Below are positions 1-8,163 of a DNA stretch of 42,341 bases, piece by piece. Numbering within the stretch: position 1 is the first letter of the stretch; every line of letters begins with the position of its first letter. The stretch comes from an uncultured Clostridia bacterium (GTDB lineage Bacteria; Bacillota; Clostridia; Christensenellales; Aristaeellaceae). A program made the translations under genes and the position numbers. Under the pieces are notes generated by a model. That model saw only the letters and a program-made list of their open reading frames with translations, had not been told where the DNA came from and searched no databases. Where the stretch lies: positions 1 to 42,341 of the forward strand of contig CAMJPQ010000026.1 of assembly GCA_946407745.1 (NCBI GenBank), given 5' to 3'.

Positions 1-1310
1 AGGTAGATCAGCAGGCGCTCAAAGCCCATGCCGAAGCCGGAGTGGGTGCAGCCGCCAAAGCGGCGCAGGTTCAGGTACCAGTCGAAGCTCTCCTTGCCGA
101 TGCCCAGCTCATCCATGCGGGTGCACAGCAGGTCGTAGCGAGTTTCCCTCTGGCTGCCGCCCATCAGCTCGCCGCTGCCGGGCACCAGCAGGTCCACCGC
201 CGCCACCGTTTTTCCGTCATCGTTCTGGTACATGTAGAAGGCCTTGATGTCCTTGGGCCAGTTGTACACAAACACGGGGGAATGGAAGTACTCCTCTGTC
301 AGGTACTTCTCGTGCTCCTTGGCGGTGTCCTCGCCGTATCTGGGCTCAAACTGGAAGCGGCCGTCCTTGTTGGCCTCCCGCAGGATGGTGATGGCCTCCT
401 CGTGCGTCACGCGGGCGCAGCGGCTGTCCTTGAGGCCGCGCAGCTTCTCCAGCAGCCCGCCACCGGTGAACTTGTCCAGGAACTCCAGCTCGTCCGGGCA
501 TTTCTCCAGCACGGTTTTCACCAGGTACTTGAGGAAGTCCTCCTCAATGTCCATCAGCTGATGGATGTCGCAGAAGGCAATCTCCGGCTCGATCATCCAG
601 AATTCCGCCGCGTGGGTCTTCGTGTTGCTGTTCTCCGCGCGGAAGGTCGGCCCGAAGGTGTATATCTTGCTGAAAGCCATGGCAAAGGTCTCACCCTCCA
701 GCTGGCCCGTCACCGCCAGCGAGGTGGGCTTGCCGAAGAAATCCTCCTCCGCGGGCGCGGTGGAGCCCTTGGGCAGCGTGGTCACGGTAAAGGTGTTGCC
801 CGCGCCCTCCGCGTCGTTGGAGGTAATCAGCGGGGTGTGTACATACAGGTAGCCCCTGTCCTGGAAGTAGGTGTGGATGGCCATGCTGGCCACCGAGCGC
901 ACACGGAACACTGCTTGGAACAGGCGTGTGCGGGGCCTGAGGTAAGCGATCTCGCGCAGGAATTCCACGCTGTGGCGCTTGGGCTGCAGCGGATAGTCCT
1001 CCGGGCAGTCGCCCTCCAGCGTGATCAGGCGGGCCTGCACCTCCGGCGTGGTGGGGTCCTTGTAGCTGGGCACTACCTTGCCCACCACACGCACCGCCGC
1101 GCCCACATGCAGCGTGGAAACCTGCTCATAGTTCTCAATGGCTGTATCATAAACCACCTGCGGGTTTTTGAAGCAGGTGCCATCATAAAAATCAATGAAG
1201 CCGATGTTCTTCTGTCTGCGGTGGTTCCGTACCCAGCCCAGCAGGCAGATTTCCTCGCCCTGCAGCTCCTGCAGGCGCTCCTTCAGTTCCCGGGTGCTGA
1301 TCACGTGCAT
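1..1310 (-). CDS. asnS: Asparaginyl-tRNA synthetase, 3' end outside window
   Basis: Charges tRNA-Asn with asparagine in the cytoplasm. The reading frame opens with ATG at 1310 behind GGAGGAG (spacing about 6) and is still open at position 1, giving about 436 residues; the family is about 460, so roughly 25 C-terminal residues are missing. The N-terminal ~110 residues are an OB-fold anticodon-binding domain (ELKERLQELQG, then GWVRNHRRQKNIGF). The class II catalytic domain follows, with motif 2 around FGPTFRAENSNTKTH and motif 3 as HSGFGMGFERLL close to the window edge. The NSNTKTH stretch and the overall arrangement favour AsnRS over AspRS or LysRS. It is divergent from the glycan operon and has its own promoter. 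Confidence 0.95.
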   Translation of the reverse strand, partial: MHVISTRELKERLQELQGEEICLLGWVRNHRRQKNIGFIDFYDGTCFKNPQVVYDTAIENYEQVSTLHVGAAVRVVGKVVPSYKDPTTPEVQARLITLEGDCPEDYPLQPKRHSVEFLREIAYLRPRTRLFQAVFRVRSVASMAIHTYFQDRGYLYVHTPLITSNDAEGAGNTFTVTTLPKGSTAPAEEDFFGKPTSLAVTGQLEGETFAMAFSKIYTFGPTFRAENSNTKTHAAEFWMIEPEIAFCDIHQLMDIEEDFLKYLVKTVLEKCPDELEFLDKFTGGGLLEKLRGLKDSRCARVTHEEAITILREANKDGRFQFEPRYGEDTAKEHEKYLTEEYFHSPVFVYNWPKDIKAFYMYQNDDGKTVAAVDLLVPGSGELMGGSQRETRYDLLCTRMDELGIGKESFDWYLNLRRFGGCTHSGFGMGFERLLIY

Positions 1311-1346
1311 TGCAGTCTCCTCCAGTCCGCTTTGGATAGCACGCTT

Positions 1347-1375
1347 ATGATAACACAGATGCCACAAATGGGCAA
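1347..1375 (-). promoter_or_regulatory. Sigma-A type promoter of asnS
   Basis: On the minus strand TTGCCC (1375-1370) and TATCAT (1352-1347) are 17 bp apart. The start site would be near 1340, giving a short leader before the ATG at 1310. No T-box leader is visible. Confidence 0.5.
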
Positions 1376-1419
1376 GGGCTGGACGAAAGGTCTTCCTGTC
1401 CGCCTGCATGAAAAAGAAC

Positions 1420-1448
1420 TTGAAAAAAGCCGCTGTTCACTCTATAAT
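1420..1448 (+). promoter_or_regulatory. Sigma-A promoter of the surface-glycan operon
   Basis: TTGAAA (1420-1425) and a perfect TATAAT (1443-1448) are separated by 17 bp. The predicted start near 1455 leaves a leader of about 80 nt before the first gene at 1535. The eight downstream genes are on the same strand with short gaps or overlaps and no internal terminator was seen, so this is probably the operon promoter. Confidence 0.75.
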
Positions 1449-1534
1449 GATAAACGCCCTGTTTCGGCTGTTTTTCGTATACCTGAATCACCGGCATGGG
1501 CAGATTGTGCAGATCCGTCAAAGGAGCATTGCGA

Positions 1535-2845
1535 ATGTATGATTTTCTTTCCGATGCCAGGTTTCACGGCATCGAGCCCTTTCCCTCGAAGCTGTGGCTT
1601 TCCAGCCCCACCATGCACGGTGAGGAGCGCCGCTGGATCGATACGGCGATAGAGACCAACTGGGTTTCCACCGTCGGTGAGAATATCGATGAAATCGAGC
1701 GCGAGCTGGCCCGCTATCTGGGGGTGCGGCACGCGGTGGCGCTGTCTTGCGGTACAGCCTCGCTGCACCTGGCCACCAAGCTAGCCGGCGAGGCGCTGTA
1801 CGGCCAGGCCAGGCCCAATCAGGGCACACTGCAGGGCCACCGGGTTTTCTGCAGCGATATGACCTTTGACGCCTCCGTCAACCCCGTCGCCTATGAGGAT
1901 GGCGAGGCGGTGTTCATCGACACCGAGTACGGGACCTGGAACATGGATCCCGCCGCGCTGGAGAAGGCCTTTGAAATGTACCCGGACACGCGCCTGGTCG
2001 TCATTGCCCATCTCTACGGCACGCCCGGCCGGGTGGAGGAGCTTCTTCGCATTTGCCGCGCGCACAACGCCCTGTTGGTGGAGGACGCCGCCGAAAGCCT
2101 CGGCGCAACCTGCCTGATCGGCGGAAAATGGGTGGAAACCGGCAGCCTGGGCAACTACAACTGCATTTCCTTCAACGGTAACAAGATCATTACCGGTTCC
2201 TCCGGCGGCATGTTCCTCACCGACAGCGAGCAGGACGCCAACAAGGTGAGAAAATGGTCCACGCAGAGCAGGGAAAACGCGCCCTGGTACCAGCACGAGG
2301 AGATCGGCTACAACTACCGCATGAGCAACCTGATCGCGGGCGCCATACGGGGGCAGCTGCCTCACCTGGATGAGCACATCGCCCAGAAGGAGGCCATTTA
2401 CCGGCGCTACAAAGAGGGCCTTGCGGACCTGCCGGTCACCATGAACCCCTGGGATCCCGCGGTCTCCCACCCCAACTTCTGGCTCTCCTGCCTGCTGATC
2501 GCCCCCGAGGCCATGGCGCCCCATGTGCGCGGCGAGCAGGACGAGCTGTGGCAGCATGTTCCTGGCAAGAGCAGCCCGGGCGAGATACTGGCCGCCCTGT
2601 CCGCCTTCGGCGCGGAGGGCCGTCCCATCTGGAAGCCCATGCATATGCAGCCGATTTACAGAAACCATGCTTTCATCACCGCGGAGGGGAACGGAAGAGG
2701 CCGGACCAACGCCTACATTGCCGGGAGCGGCGTGGACGTCGGCGCGGACATCTTCCGCCGCGGCCTCTGCCTGCCCTCTGACAACAAAATGACGCCGGCA
2801 CAGCAGGACAAGGTGATCGAAATAATTCACCGCTGCTTTGACTGA
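1535..2845 (+). CDS. DegT/DnrJ/EryC1 (PglE-like) sugar aminotransferase
   Basis: PLP enzyme that would aminate a 4-keto nucleotide sugar. The 436 residues show the fold type I pattern: SCGTASLHLA near residue 71, the pyridine-binding Asp184 in VEDAAESLG, and the Schiff-base Lys217 in SFNGNKIITG. The ATG at 1535 has AAGGAG 8 nt upstream; the frame extends further upstream but without a better start. The next genes are PglC- and PglD-like, so the likely product is a UDP-4-amino-4,6-dideoxy-GlcNAc. It is longer than Campylobacter PglE (about 386 residues), with extra sequence in the C-terminal third around residues 325-360. No 4,6-dehydratase is in the window to supply its substrate. The exact sugar is inferred from context. 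Confidence 0.88.
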   Translation: MYDFLSDARFHGIEPFPSKLWLSSPTMHGEERRWIDTAIETNWVSTVGENIDEIERELARYLGVRHAVALSCGTASLHLATKLAGEALYGQARPNQGTLQGHRVFCSDMTFDASVNPVAYEDGEAVFIDTEYGTWNMDPAALEKAFEMYPDTRLVVIAHLYGTPGRVEELLRICRAHNALLVEDAAESLGATCLIGGKWVETGSLGNYNCISFNGNKIITGSSGGMFLTDSEQDANKVRKWSTQSRENAPWYQHEEIGYNYRMSNLIAGAIRGQLPHLDEHIAQKEAIYRRYKEGLADLPVTMNPWDPAVSHPNFWLSCLLIAPEAMAPHVRGEQDELWQHVPGKSSPGEILAALSAFGAEGRPIWKPMHMQPIYRNHAFITAEGNGRGRTNAYIAGSGVDVGADIFRRGLCLPSDNKMTPAQQDKVIEIIHRCFD

Positions 2846-2856
2846 TGGAGGAGTAT

Positions 2857-3489
2857 ATGAGCGCGCACAAGCCATACGGGCCCTATGAGCGGTTCATCAA
2901 GCGGCCGCAGGATTTCCTGTGCGCGCTGCTCGCCCTCGTTGTGCTGTCGCCGGTGCTGGCCGTCACCGCGCTGCTGGTTCGCCTGAAGCTCGGCGCGCCG
3001 GTGCTGTTCACCCAGGAGCGCCCCGGCAGGGACGGGAAAATTTTCAGGCTCTACAAATTCAGGACCATGCTGCCGCCCACCCCGGGGCTGGACGACCCCG
3101 CCCATGACGCGCAGCGCCTGACACCCTTTGGCAGAAAACTGAGAGCAACCAGCCTGGATGAATTGCCTGAGCTGTTCAACATTCTGAAGGGGGATATGGC
3201 CGTTGTAGGCCCGCGCCCGCTGCTGACACAGTATCTTTCCCGCTACAGTGCGCGCCAGGCGCGCAGGCACGAGGTGCGGCCGGGCTTCACGGGCCTGGCG
3301 CAGGTGCACGGCCGCAACGCCATCTCCTGGGCGGAAAAGTTCGAATGGGACGTGCGCTATGTGGATCATGTCACCTTCCTGGGGGACTGGAAGATCATTT
3401 TCGAGACCGTGAAAACCGTGCTGAAGCATGAAGGCATCAGTGGCGGCGACACTGCCACCATGACCGAATTTATGGGAAATGAATCATGA
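2857..3489 (+). CDS. PglC-like monotopic phosphoglycosyl transferase
   Basis: Would transfer a sugar phosphate from UDP-sugar to undecaprenyl phosphate, starting glycan assembly at the inner membrane face. Of 210 residues, about 15-40 form the hydrophobic re-entrant helix (LCALLALVVLSPVLAVTALL). The catalytic domain has FTQERPG, LYKFRTM, the Asp-Glu dyad in SLDELPELFNILKGDM, VVGPRPLL and VRPGFTGLAQVHGRNAISW, which closely follows Campylobacter PglC. The small size marks the PglC class rather than the large WbaP class. I chose ATG 2857 behind GGAGG; an ATG at 2845 overlapping the previous stop (TGATG) would add four residues. The stop overlaps the next gene by ATGA. Confidence 0.9.
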   Translation: MSAHKPYGPYERFIKRPQDFLCALLALVVLSPVLAVTALLVRLKLGAPVLFTQERPGRDGKIFRLYKFRTMLPPTPGLDDPAHDAQRLTPFGRKLRATSLDELPELFNILKGDMAVVGPRPLLTQYLSRYSARQARRHEVRPGFTGLAQVHGRNAISWAEKFEWDVRYVDHVTFLGDWKIIFETVKTVLKHEGISGGDTATMTEFMGNES

Positions 3490-4088
3490 ACAGACTCATC
3501 ATTATCGGGGCCGGGGGGCATGGCCGGGTTGTGGCGGATATCGCCAGCCTGCGCGGCTACACGGATATCGTGTTCCTGGACGCTGATGCCTCGAAGGCCT
3601 GCTGCGGTCCCTGGCCGGTTGTCGGCACAGACGACATGGCCGGCAGCATGGACGGCGACCTGTTCGTGGCCATCGGCAGAGCGCAGCACCGCAGCGCGCT
3701 GATGCAGCGTTTTTCCGGCCGCCGCTTTCCCACACTCATTCATCCCGCCGCCACCGTGGCCGCCGATGTGGAAATCGGCGACGGCACAGTGGTCATGGCC
3801 GGCGCTGTCATCAACCCCGGGGCGAGCATCGGCCAGGGTGTGATCATCAACACCTCCAGCTCCGTCGACCACGACTGTGCCGTGCACGACTATACCCATA
3901 TCGCGGTGGGCGCGCACCTGTGCGGCAGCGTCACCGTCGGCGAGGGCACATGGGTTGGCGCCGGCGCCATCGTCAGCAACAATCTGTCCATCTGCGCCGG
4001 GTGCACCCTCGGCGCGGGAACAGTGGTCGTGCGCTCAATCGCCCAGCCCGGCACATACATCGGCGTACCGGCGAGGAAAATCAAATGA
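3486..4088 (+). CDS. PglD-like sugar O/N-acetyltransferase
   Basis: Predicted to acetylate the 4-amino group of the PglE product. The 200 residues consist of an N-terminal Rossmann-like subdomain (IIIGAGGHGRVVADIA at residues 5-20, the PglD/NeuD signature) and a C-terminal left-handed beta-helix of hexapeptide repeats (roughly residues 85-195) with HPAATVAADVEIGDGTVV and the catalytic-type His in SSSVDHDC. It ends in the usual IGVPARKIK. Start and stop both overlap neighbours by ATGA, so translation is probably coupled to the PglC-like and PglA-like genes. Confidence 0.9.
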   Translation: MNRLIIIGAGGHGRVVADIASLRGYTDIVFLDADASKACCGPWPVVGTDDMAGSMDGDLFVAIGRAQHRSALMQRFSGRRFPTLIHPAATVAADVEIGDGTVVMAGAVINPGASIGQGVIINTSSSVDHDCAVHDYTHIAVGAHLCGSVTVGEGTWVGAGAIVSNNLSICAGCTLGAGTVVVRSIAQPGTYIGVPARKIK

Positions 4089-5164
4089 AAATCCTGATCT
4101 TTGCAAACTATGATGTGGGGCTGTACCAGTTCCGGCGGGAGCTGATCGAGGCGCTGCTGAAGGAGCACGAGGTCACCATTGCGCTGCCCTACGGCGAGCT
4201 GGTAGACCGCCTGGTCGAGGCCGGCTGCACCTTCATCAATGTACCGATGAACCGCAGGGGCATCAACCCGGCAGAGGACCTGAGCCTCATGCGGCGCTTT
4301 GGCGCGGTGCTCTCTCAGGTCAGGCCGGATCTGGTGATCACCTACACCATCAAGCCCAATATTTACGGCAGTTTTCTGTGCCGCCTGCGCGGCATTCCCT
4401 GCGCGGCCAACATCACCGGCCTCGGCACTGCCTTTGAGGGCAGCGGGCTTCTGCGCCGTATGGTCACGCAGATGTACAAAACCGCGCTGAAGAAAAACAG
4501 GGTAGTCTTTTTTGAAAACGCGGTGAACAAGGAACTGTTTGAAAAAGAAGGCATTATCGGCGCAAAGCAGGGCATGCTGCTGCCCGGCGCGGGTGTCAAC
4601 CTGGAGCGCTACCAGCCGCAGCCCTACCCGGAGGATAGCTCCTTCCGCTTCCTGTTCATGGGCCGCGTGATGAAGGAAAAGGGCATTGACGAGCTGATTG
4701 CCGCCATGCGCCGCCTGAACCGGGAGGGTGCCGCCTGCGCGCTGGACGTGCTCGGCCCCAGCGAGGAGGATTACAGCGCACTGCTGAGCGACTGTGAAAA
4801 AGAGGGCTGGCTGAAGTTCCACGGCTATCAGGTGGATGTCCGTCCCTTCATCGCCGCGGCGCACTGCTTCGTGCTCCCGTCCTGGCATGAGGGCATGGCC
4901 AACACCAACCTGGAATGCGCCGCCTCCGCGCGGCCGGTGATCACCTCAAACATTCCCGGCTGCCGGGAGGCCGTTGTTCCCGGCGAAACAGGCTTCCTCT
5001 GCGAGGCAAAAAATGCCGACAGCCTCTACGCGGCCATGAAGGAAATGCTTTCCCTCTCCCCCGCCCGCCGCGCGGAAATGGGCAGGGCCGGCCGCGCCCA
5101 TATGGAAGCGGTGTTCGATAAGCGCCGCGTGGTGGAGCGGACCATTGCCGCGCTGGGGCTGTAA
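4085..5164 (+). CDS. GT-B glycosyltransferase, PglA-like
   Basis: Family 4-type retaining glycosyltransferase of 359 residues, likely adding the second sugar to the lipid-linked acceptor on the cytoplasmic face. The N-terminal Rossmann domain begins MKILIFANYDVGLYQFRREL. The C-terminal domain has FLFMGRVMKEKGIDELI, HGYQVDVRPF, and the donor-binding stretch LPSWHEGMANTNLECAASA with the E-x7-E pattern. Position directly after PglE-C-D-like genes matches the PglA slot (a GalNAc transferase in Campylobacter), but the donor here is unknown. The start ATG overlaps the previous stop by ATGA. Confidence 0.85.
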   Translation: MKILIFANYDVGLYQFRRELIEALLKEHEVTIALPYGELVDRLVEAGCTFINVPMNRRGINPAEDLSLMRRFGAVLSQVRPDLVITYTIKPNIYGSFLCRLRGIPCAANITGLGTAFEGSGLLRRMVTQMYKTALKKNRVVFFENAVNKELFEKEGIIGAKQGMLLPGAGVNLERYQPQPYPEDSSFRFLFMGRVMKEKGIDELIAAMRRLNREGAACALDVLGPSEEDYSALLSDCEKEGWLKFHGYQVDVRPFIAAAHCFVLPSWHEGMANTNLECAASARPVITSNIPGCREAVVPGETGFLCEAKNADSLYAAMKEMLSLSPARRAEMGRAGRAHMEAVFDKRRVVERTIAALGL

Positions 5165-5216
5165 TCAATTCCTGCCGCATACGCTGCCAATGAAGAATGA
5201 AGGAGGATATGTCCCC

Positions 5217-6527
5217 ATGAATCTGTATGAAAAGCTCCTCGCCCGTGAAGAGAAGCTCTCGCTCGTTGGTCTCGGTTATGTCGGCATGCCGATCGCGGTG
5301 GCGTTTGCGAAGAAGATAGATGTCGTCGGCTTTGACCTGAACGAAAAGAAAATCGCCCTTTACAAGAGCGGCATCGACCCCACCCACGAGGTCGGCAATG
5401 AAGTCATTTCCAAAACCACCGTGGATTTCACGGCAGATGAAACGAGACTGCGCGAAGCCAAGTTCCACATCGTCGCCGTGCCTACGCCCGTCAATGACGA
5501 TCACACGCCCGATCTGACCCCGGTGGAAGGCGCAAGCACCATCCTGGGCCGGAACTTGACCAAGGGCTCCGTGGTGGTGTTTGAGTCCACCGTCTATCCC
5601 GGTGTGACGGAGGATGTCTGCGTGCCGATCCTGGAGCGGGAGAGCGGACTCAAGTGCGGCGTGGACTTCAAGATCGGTTACAGCCCGGAGCGTATCAACC
5701 CCGGCGATAAGGTGCACCGACTGGAAACAATTAAAAAAATCGTGTCCGGCATGGATGAGGAAACCTTGGAATGTGTTGCGAAGGTCTATGAGCTGGTGGT
5801 GGAAGCCGGCGTATACCGCGCCGCGACCATCAAAGTGGCTGAGGCCGCCAAGGTGATCGAGAACAGCCAGCGTGACATCAACATCGCTTTCATGAACGAG
5901 CTATCCATCATCTTCAACAAGATGGGTATCGACACCAAATCAGTGCTGGAGGCGGCAGGCACCAAGTGGAACTTCCTCAAGTTCTATCCCGGCCTTGTGG
6001 GCGGGCACTGCATTGGCGTAGACCCCTATTATCTGACTTATAAGGCGGAAATGCTGGGTTACCACAGCCAGGTGATCCTTTCCGGCCGCCGCATCAACGA
6101 CGATATGGGCAAATACGTGGCGGAGAACTGCGTCAAGAGCCTGATCGCCGCCGACAAGGCTGTGAAGGGCGCAAGGGTGGCCATCCTGGGCTTCACCTTC
6201 AAGGAAAATTGCCCTGACACCCGCAACACGAAAGTCATCGATATCGTGAACGAGCTCAGGGAATACGGCATCACCCCCGTCATTGCCGACCCGGAAGCAG
6301 ACGCGGCAGAGGCGAAGATGCTCTACGGCGTGGAATTCACCGACATGGACATGATCCGTGATATGGACGCAGTGATACTGGCTGTGGCGCACACCAAGTT
6401 CAGCGGCTTTACCATGGCACAGATGGACGCGTTCTTCAGGGAAGGTACAAAGGTGCTGCTGGATATCAAGGGGCTTTTGAACCGGAAGGAATACGAGGCC
6501 GCAGGCTATCTGTACTGGCGGCTGTAA
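5217..6527 (+). CDS. UDP-N-acetylhexosamine 6-dehydrogenase (WbpO/TviB family)
   Basis: NAD-dependent four-electron oxidation of a UDP-HexNAc to the uronic acid, supplying an acidic sugar. It has 436 residues with the Rossmann GxGxxG in SLVGLGYVGMP (15-25), VAVPTPV, an all-helical linker containing VIENSQRDINIAFMNEL, and the catalytic Cys265 in GGHCIGVDPYYL. The run AAGTKWNFLKFYPGLVGG before it is typical of TviB/WbpO (UDP-GlcNAc/GalNAc) rather than UDP-glucose dehydrogenases. The C-terminal UDP-binding domain starts near residue 320 (ILGFTFKENCPDTRNTK). Start ATG 5217 lies 10 nt after AGGAGG; an in-frame upstream ATG at 5145 lies inside the previous gene and is rejected. Confidence 0.93.
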   Translation: MNLYEKLLAREEKLSLVGLGYVGMPIAVAFAKKIDVVGFDLNEKKIALYKSGIDPTHEVGNEVISKTTVDFTADETRLREAKFHIVAVPTPVNDDHTPDLTPVEGASTILGRNLTKGSVVVFESTVYPGVTEDVCVPILERESGLKCGVDFKIGYSPERINPGDKVHRLETIKKIVSGMDEETLECVAKVYELVVEAGVYRAATIKVAEAAKVIENSQRDINIAFMNELSIIFNKMGIDTKSVLEAAGTKWNFLKFYPGLVGGHCIGVDPYYLTYKAEMLGYHSQVILSGRRINDDMGKYVAENCVKSLIAADKAVKGARVAILGFTFKENCPDTRNTKVIDIVNELREYGITPVIADPEADAAEAKMLYGVEFTDMDMIRDMDAVILAVAHTKFSGFTMAQMDAFFREGTKVLLDIKGLLNRKEYEAAGYLYWRL

Positions 6528-6540
6528 GGAGGAACGCTCC

Positions 6541-7590
6541 GTGAAGGTCATGATTGTCATCGCCACGAAGAGCATGGGCGGAGCGGAGAGAGTTTCCATG
6601 CACCTCTGCCGCTGGATCAACTCACAGCCGGGGCATTCCGCCATGATCGCGGTGCTCAGGCCAAAGAGCGGCAAAACCTATGATATGTCCTCCCTCCCCA
6701 CTGCCGAGCTGGCGGCGGGGCATACCCTTTCCCAGCTGATCCGCCTGATCAGAAGCGAGCGGCCCGATGTGGTACTGTCCATGGGCGTGCCGATGGCGCT
6801 GTACACCGTGCCGGCCTGCAAACTCACCGGCGTGAAGCATGTCATCTCCGAGCGCAGCGATCCCGGCCATTTCAGCGGCAAGGCAGCTGTCGGCTGGCTT
6901 TCCAAAAGGCTGATGCGGCACGCCGACGGCTATGTGTTTCAGACGGAGGAAGCGCGCGATTATTATGGGCTGAAAAAGAAGTCCGCAGTGATCCCCAATC
7001 CCCTGGCCAACGCGGAGGCACTTCCGCCCCAGAGGTTTACAGGCGGGCGGGAGAAGAAGATCGTCACCGCCGGCAGGCTCATCAGGGCCAAAAACCAGTC
7101 CATGCTGATCGAAAGCTTTGCCGGCGTGCACAGCCGTCATCCTGACTGGCAGCTGTGGCTGTGGGGCACCGGTCCGGAGGAGGCTGCGCTGCGGAAGCTT
7201 GCCAAAGAAAAGGGGCTGGGGGACACCGTTCGTCTCCCCGGTGCCAGCGACAGGCTGATGGAGGAAATCTACACCGCCGGCCTGTTTGTGCTTTCGTCTG
7301 ATTTTGAGGGCATGCCCAACGCCCTGATGGAGGCAATGGCGCTGGGGCTGCCCTGCATCTCCACCGACTGCCCGTGCGGCGGGCCGCACTCGCTCATCCA
7401 GCCAGGCGTCAACGGCCTGCTGGTACCGGTGGGCGACAGGGCGGCCATGACAGACGCGATGCTCCGCATGATCGAGGAGCCGGAGCTGGCTGACGCCTGC
7501 GGCCGCGCGGCCTTCGGAATTCGCCAGACCCACAGCCAGGATGGAATCTGCCGCGCGTGGCTGGACTTTTTCCGCGAGGTGGCAGGATAA
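6541..7590 (+). CDS. GT-B glycosyltransferase (family 4)
   Basis: Second glycosyltransferase of the operon, 349 residues. It opens MKVMIVIATKSMGGAERVSMHL, where GGAE is the usual acceptor-side loop. The C-terminal domain shows VTAGRLIRAKNQSMLIESF, LWGTGPEEAALRKLA and LSSDFEGMPNALMEAMALG with the E-x7-E donor-binding pattern. The GTG start at 6541 is preceded by AAGGAGG at good distance and overlaps the previous stop region. It probably adds the next sugar of the repeat unit. Donor and linkage cannot be read from the sequence. Confidence 0.87.
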   Translation: MKVMIVIATKSMGGAERVSMHLCRWINSQPGHSAMIAVLRPKSGKTYDMSSLPTAELAAGHTLSQLIRLIRSERPDVVLSMGVPMALYTVPACKLTGVKHVISERSDPGHFSGKAAVGWLSKRLMRHADGYVFQTEEARDYYGLKKKSAVIPNPLANAEALPPQRFTGGREKKIVTAGRLIRAKNQSMLIESFAGVHSRHPDWQLWLWGTGPEEAALRKLAKEKGLGDTVRLPGASDRLMEEIYTAGLFVLSSDFEGMPNALMEAMALGLPCISTDCPCGGPHSLIQPGVNGLLVPVGDRAAMTDAMLRMIEEPELADACGRAAFGIRQTHSQDGICRAWLDFFREVAG

Positions 7591-7621
7591 CACCCGCCCC
7601 GCAGGGAAGGAGAATTTCATC

Positions 7622-8149
7622 ATGTCAAAACTGTCAAGACTCATTGAGCGCATCAAAACAGCGCTGGCCTCCAATGAGGAATACATTGCGCTGCTGCGCA
7701 AAAAGGGCGTCACCATCGGCAGCGGCTGTTCCATCAGCAAAGAGGTGGTGTTTGGCACCGAGCCTTATCTGATCACGCTGGGCGACAATGTCAGGGTGAT
7801 CCAGAACGTCCGCTTCATCACGCACGACGGCAGCCTGTGGGTGCCGCGCAACATGGGGCTTGTGGATAAAAAGGCAGACAAATACGGCCGCATCACCGTG
7901 GGAAACAATGTCAACATCGGCATGGGTGCAACCATACTCCCCGGCGTGCGCATCGGCAGCAACTGCATCATCGGCGCGGGCTCCATCGTCACCCATGACG
8001 TGCCGGACGGCTCCGTCGTGGCCGGTGTGCCCGCCAGGGTGATTGAGACAGTGGAAGGCTACGTGAAGAAAAACAAAGAAAAAATCCTCCTCACCAAGGG
8101 CATGCCGGAGGCGGAGAGGAAGGCGCTGATCCTCAGCGCGATGGACTGA
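7622..8149 (+). CDS. Hexapeptide-repeat acyltransferase (CapG/WbbJ-like)
   Basis: A 175-residue left-handed beta-helix acetyltransferase that would O-acetylate a sugar of the glycan. Visible are GVTIGSGCSISKEVVFG, the HDGS motif following RFIT (typical of this group), GNNVNIGMGATILPGVRIG and GAGSIVTHDVPDGSVVAGVP. Start ATG 7622 lies 9 nt after AAGGAG. A short N-terminal helix (residues 1-30) precedes the repeats and a charged C-terminal tail follows. It lacks the Rossmann N-domain of the PglD-like gene, so the two acetyltransferases are different classes. Confidence 0.87.
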   Translation: MSKLSRLIERIKTALASNEEYIALLRKKGVTIGSGCSISKEVVFGTEPYLITLGDNVRVIQNVRFITHDGSLWVPRNMGLVDKKADKYGRITVGNNVNIGMGATILPGVRIGSNCIIGAGSIVTHDVPDGSVVAGVPARVIETVEGYVKKNKEKILLTKGMPEAERKALILSAMD

Positions 8150-8163
8150 TCCGGGAGCGGTTT

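Noticed and set aside
42-1652. Plus-strand open frame of 536 codons at the window start
   Set aside because: Antisense to asnS, whose motifs read clearly on the minus strand; it also runs through the divergent promoters.
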